This document shows, piece after piece, positions 37,005 through 37,099 of a stretch of DNA of 37,099 bases. Every line of letters starts with the position of its first letter. Position 1 is the first letter of the stretch. This DNA comes from Sedimenticola selenatireducens (GTDB lineage Bacteria; Pseudomonadota; Gammaproteobacteria; Chromatiales; Chromatiaceae). The notes beneath the pieces are model-generated. The model worked only from the letters and a program-made list of their open reading frames with translations. It had not been told where the DNA came from and did no database searches. The stretch spans positions 1-37,099 of the forward strand of contig NZ_VMNH01000020.1 of assembly GCF_007625115.1 (NCBI RefSeq). The letters are read 5' to 3'. A program made the position numbers and the translations under genes.

Positions 37005-37083
37005 CACTTCGCTTGAAAAAGAGAGGGTTACCAGTTTTGATGGAAGTGCGAACTTTCAATCGAAACACAAAGAGGTAACCCTC
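37005..37083 (+). repeat. Inverted repeats in leader of edge transposase-like gene
   Basis: GAGGGTTACC (37023-37032) and GGTAACCCTC (37074-37083) are perfect reverse complements. CACTTC (37005-37010) and GAAGTG (37043-37048) form a second, interleaved pair. The right arm of the first pair overlaps the ribosome-binding site of the frame that begins at 37084. Confidence 0.5.
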
Positions 37084-37099
37084 ATGATCAATAGTAACG
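37084..37099 (+). CDS. Start of a gene cut by the window edge (possible transposase)
   Basis: ATG at 37084 follows AGAGG at good spacing and encodes MINSN before the sequence ends. The 149-base leader, with its nested inverted repeats and no link to the preceding response-regulator gene, resembles the left end of an insertion sequence. Five residues are too few to name a family. Confidence 0.3.

Noticed and set aside
1-37099. tRNA, rRNA or CRISPR array
   Set aside because: No cloverleaf-like gene, rRNA segment or regularly spaced repeat array was noticed on reading; a covariance search would be needed to exclude small RNAs.

Overview
The window looks like chromosomal DNA of a motile, respiring gammaproteobacterium. 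This is an inference from gene content: a YbiT-type ABC-F protein nearly collinear with the E. coli one, a YeeN-like YebC protein, a lactate-oxidation set like that of Shewanella, and PdhR/LldR-type operators. Base composition is moderate and even, and genes are tightly packed with frequent stop/start overlaps. I saw no tRNA, rRNA or CRISPR array. The only mobile-element sign is at the extreme right edge.

Layout. (1) 1-3002: an unassigned coding tail, a YebC/PmpR-family regulator (minus) and ybiT (plus). (2) 3050-7147 (minus): a chemoreceptor and an EAL/GGDEF cyclic-di-GMP protein. (3) 7298-17993: a lactate locus. lutA-lutB-lutC, followed by sprT, and a GntR/FadR-family regulator read leftward. 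A TRAP transporter (dctP-dctQ-dctM) and a large FAD/Fe-S D-lactate dehydrogenase read rightward. The control region at 11416-11772 has two PdhR/LldR-like operators, one lying across the predicted dctP start of transcription. (4) 18076-21673 (plus): a three-gene sensory unit made of a periplasmic binding protein, a two-TM protein without an output domain, and a chemoreceptor. (5) 21700-32421 (minus): one long urea operon, urtABCDE (ABC importer), ureD, a fused ureA-ureB, ureC, ureE, ureF, ureG. (6) 32645-36935 (plus), divergent from urtA: a 1131-residue permease-histidine kinase-receiver fusion and a LuxR-type response regulator overlapping it. (7) 36936-37099: what looks like the left end of an insertion sequence.

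How the parts work together. The urea block covers the whole route from uptake through nickel-enzyme assembly to ammonia. The adjoining permease-kinase and its partner regulator are the obvious candidates to sense the substrate or its relatives. The 223-bp divergent spacer carries a close match to a sigma-54 promoter, a 20-bp palindrome that could be the regulator's operator, and an NtrC-like site, suggesting coupling to nitrogen status. The lactate block pairs LutABC (L-lactate in known systems) with a Dld-II-type enzyme (D-lactate) and a TRAP importer instead of an LldP permease. The item most worth following is the transporter-like sensor kinase with its cysteine-rich connector.
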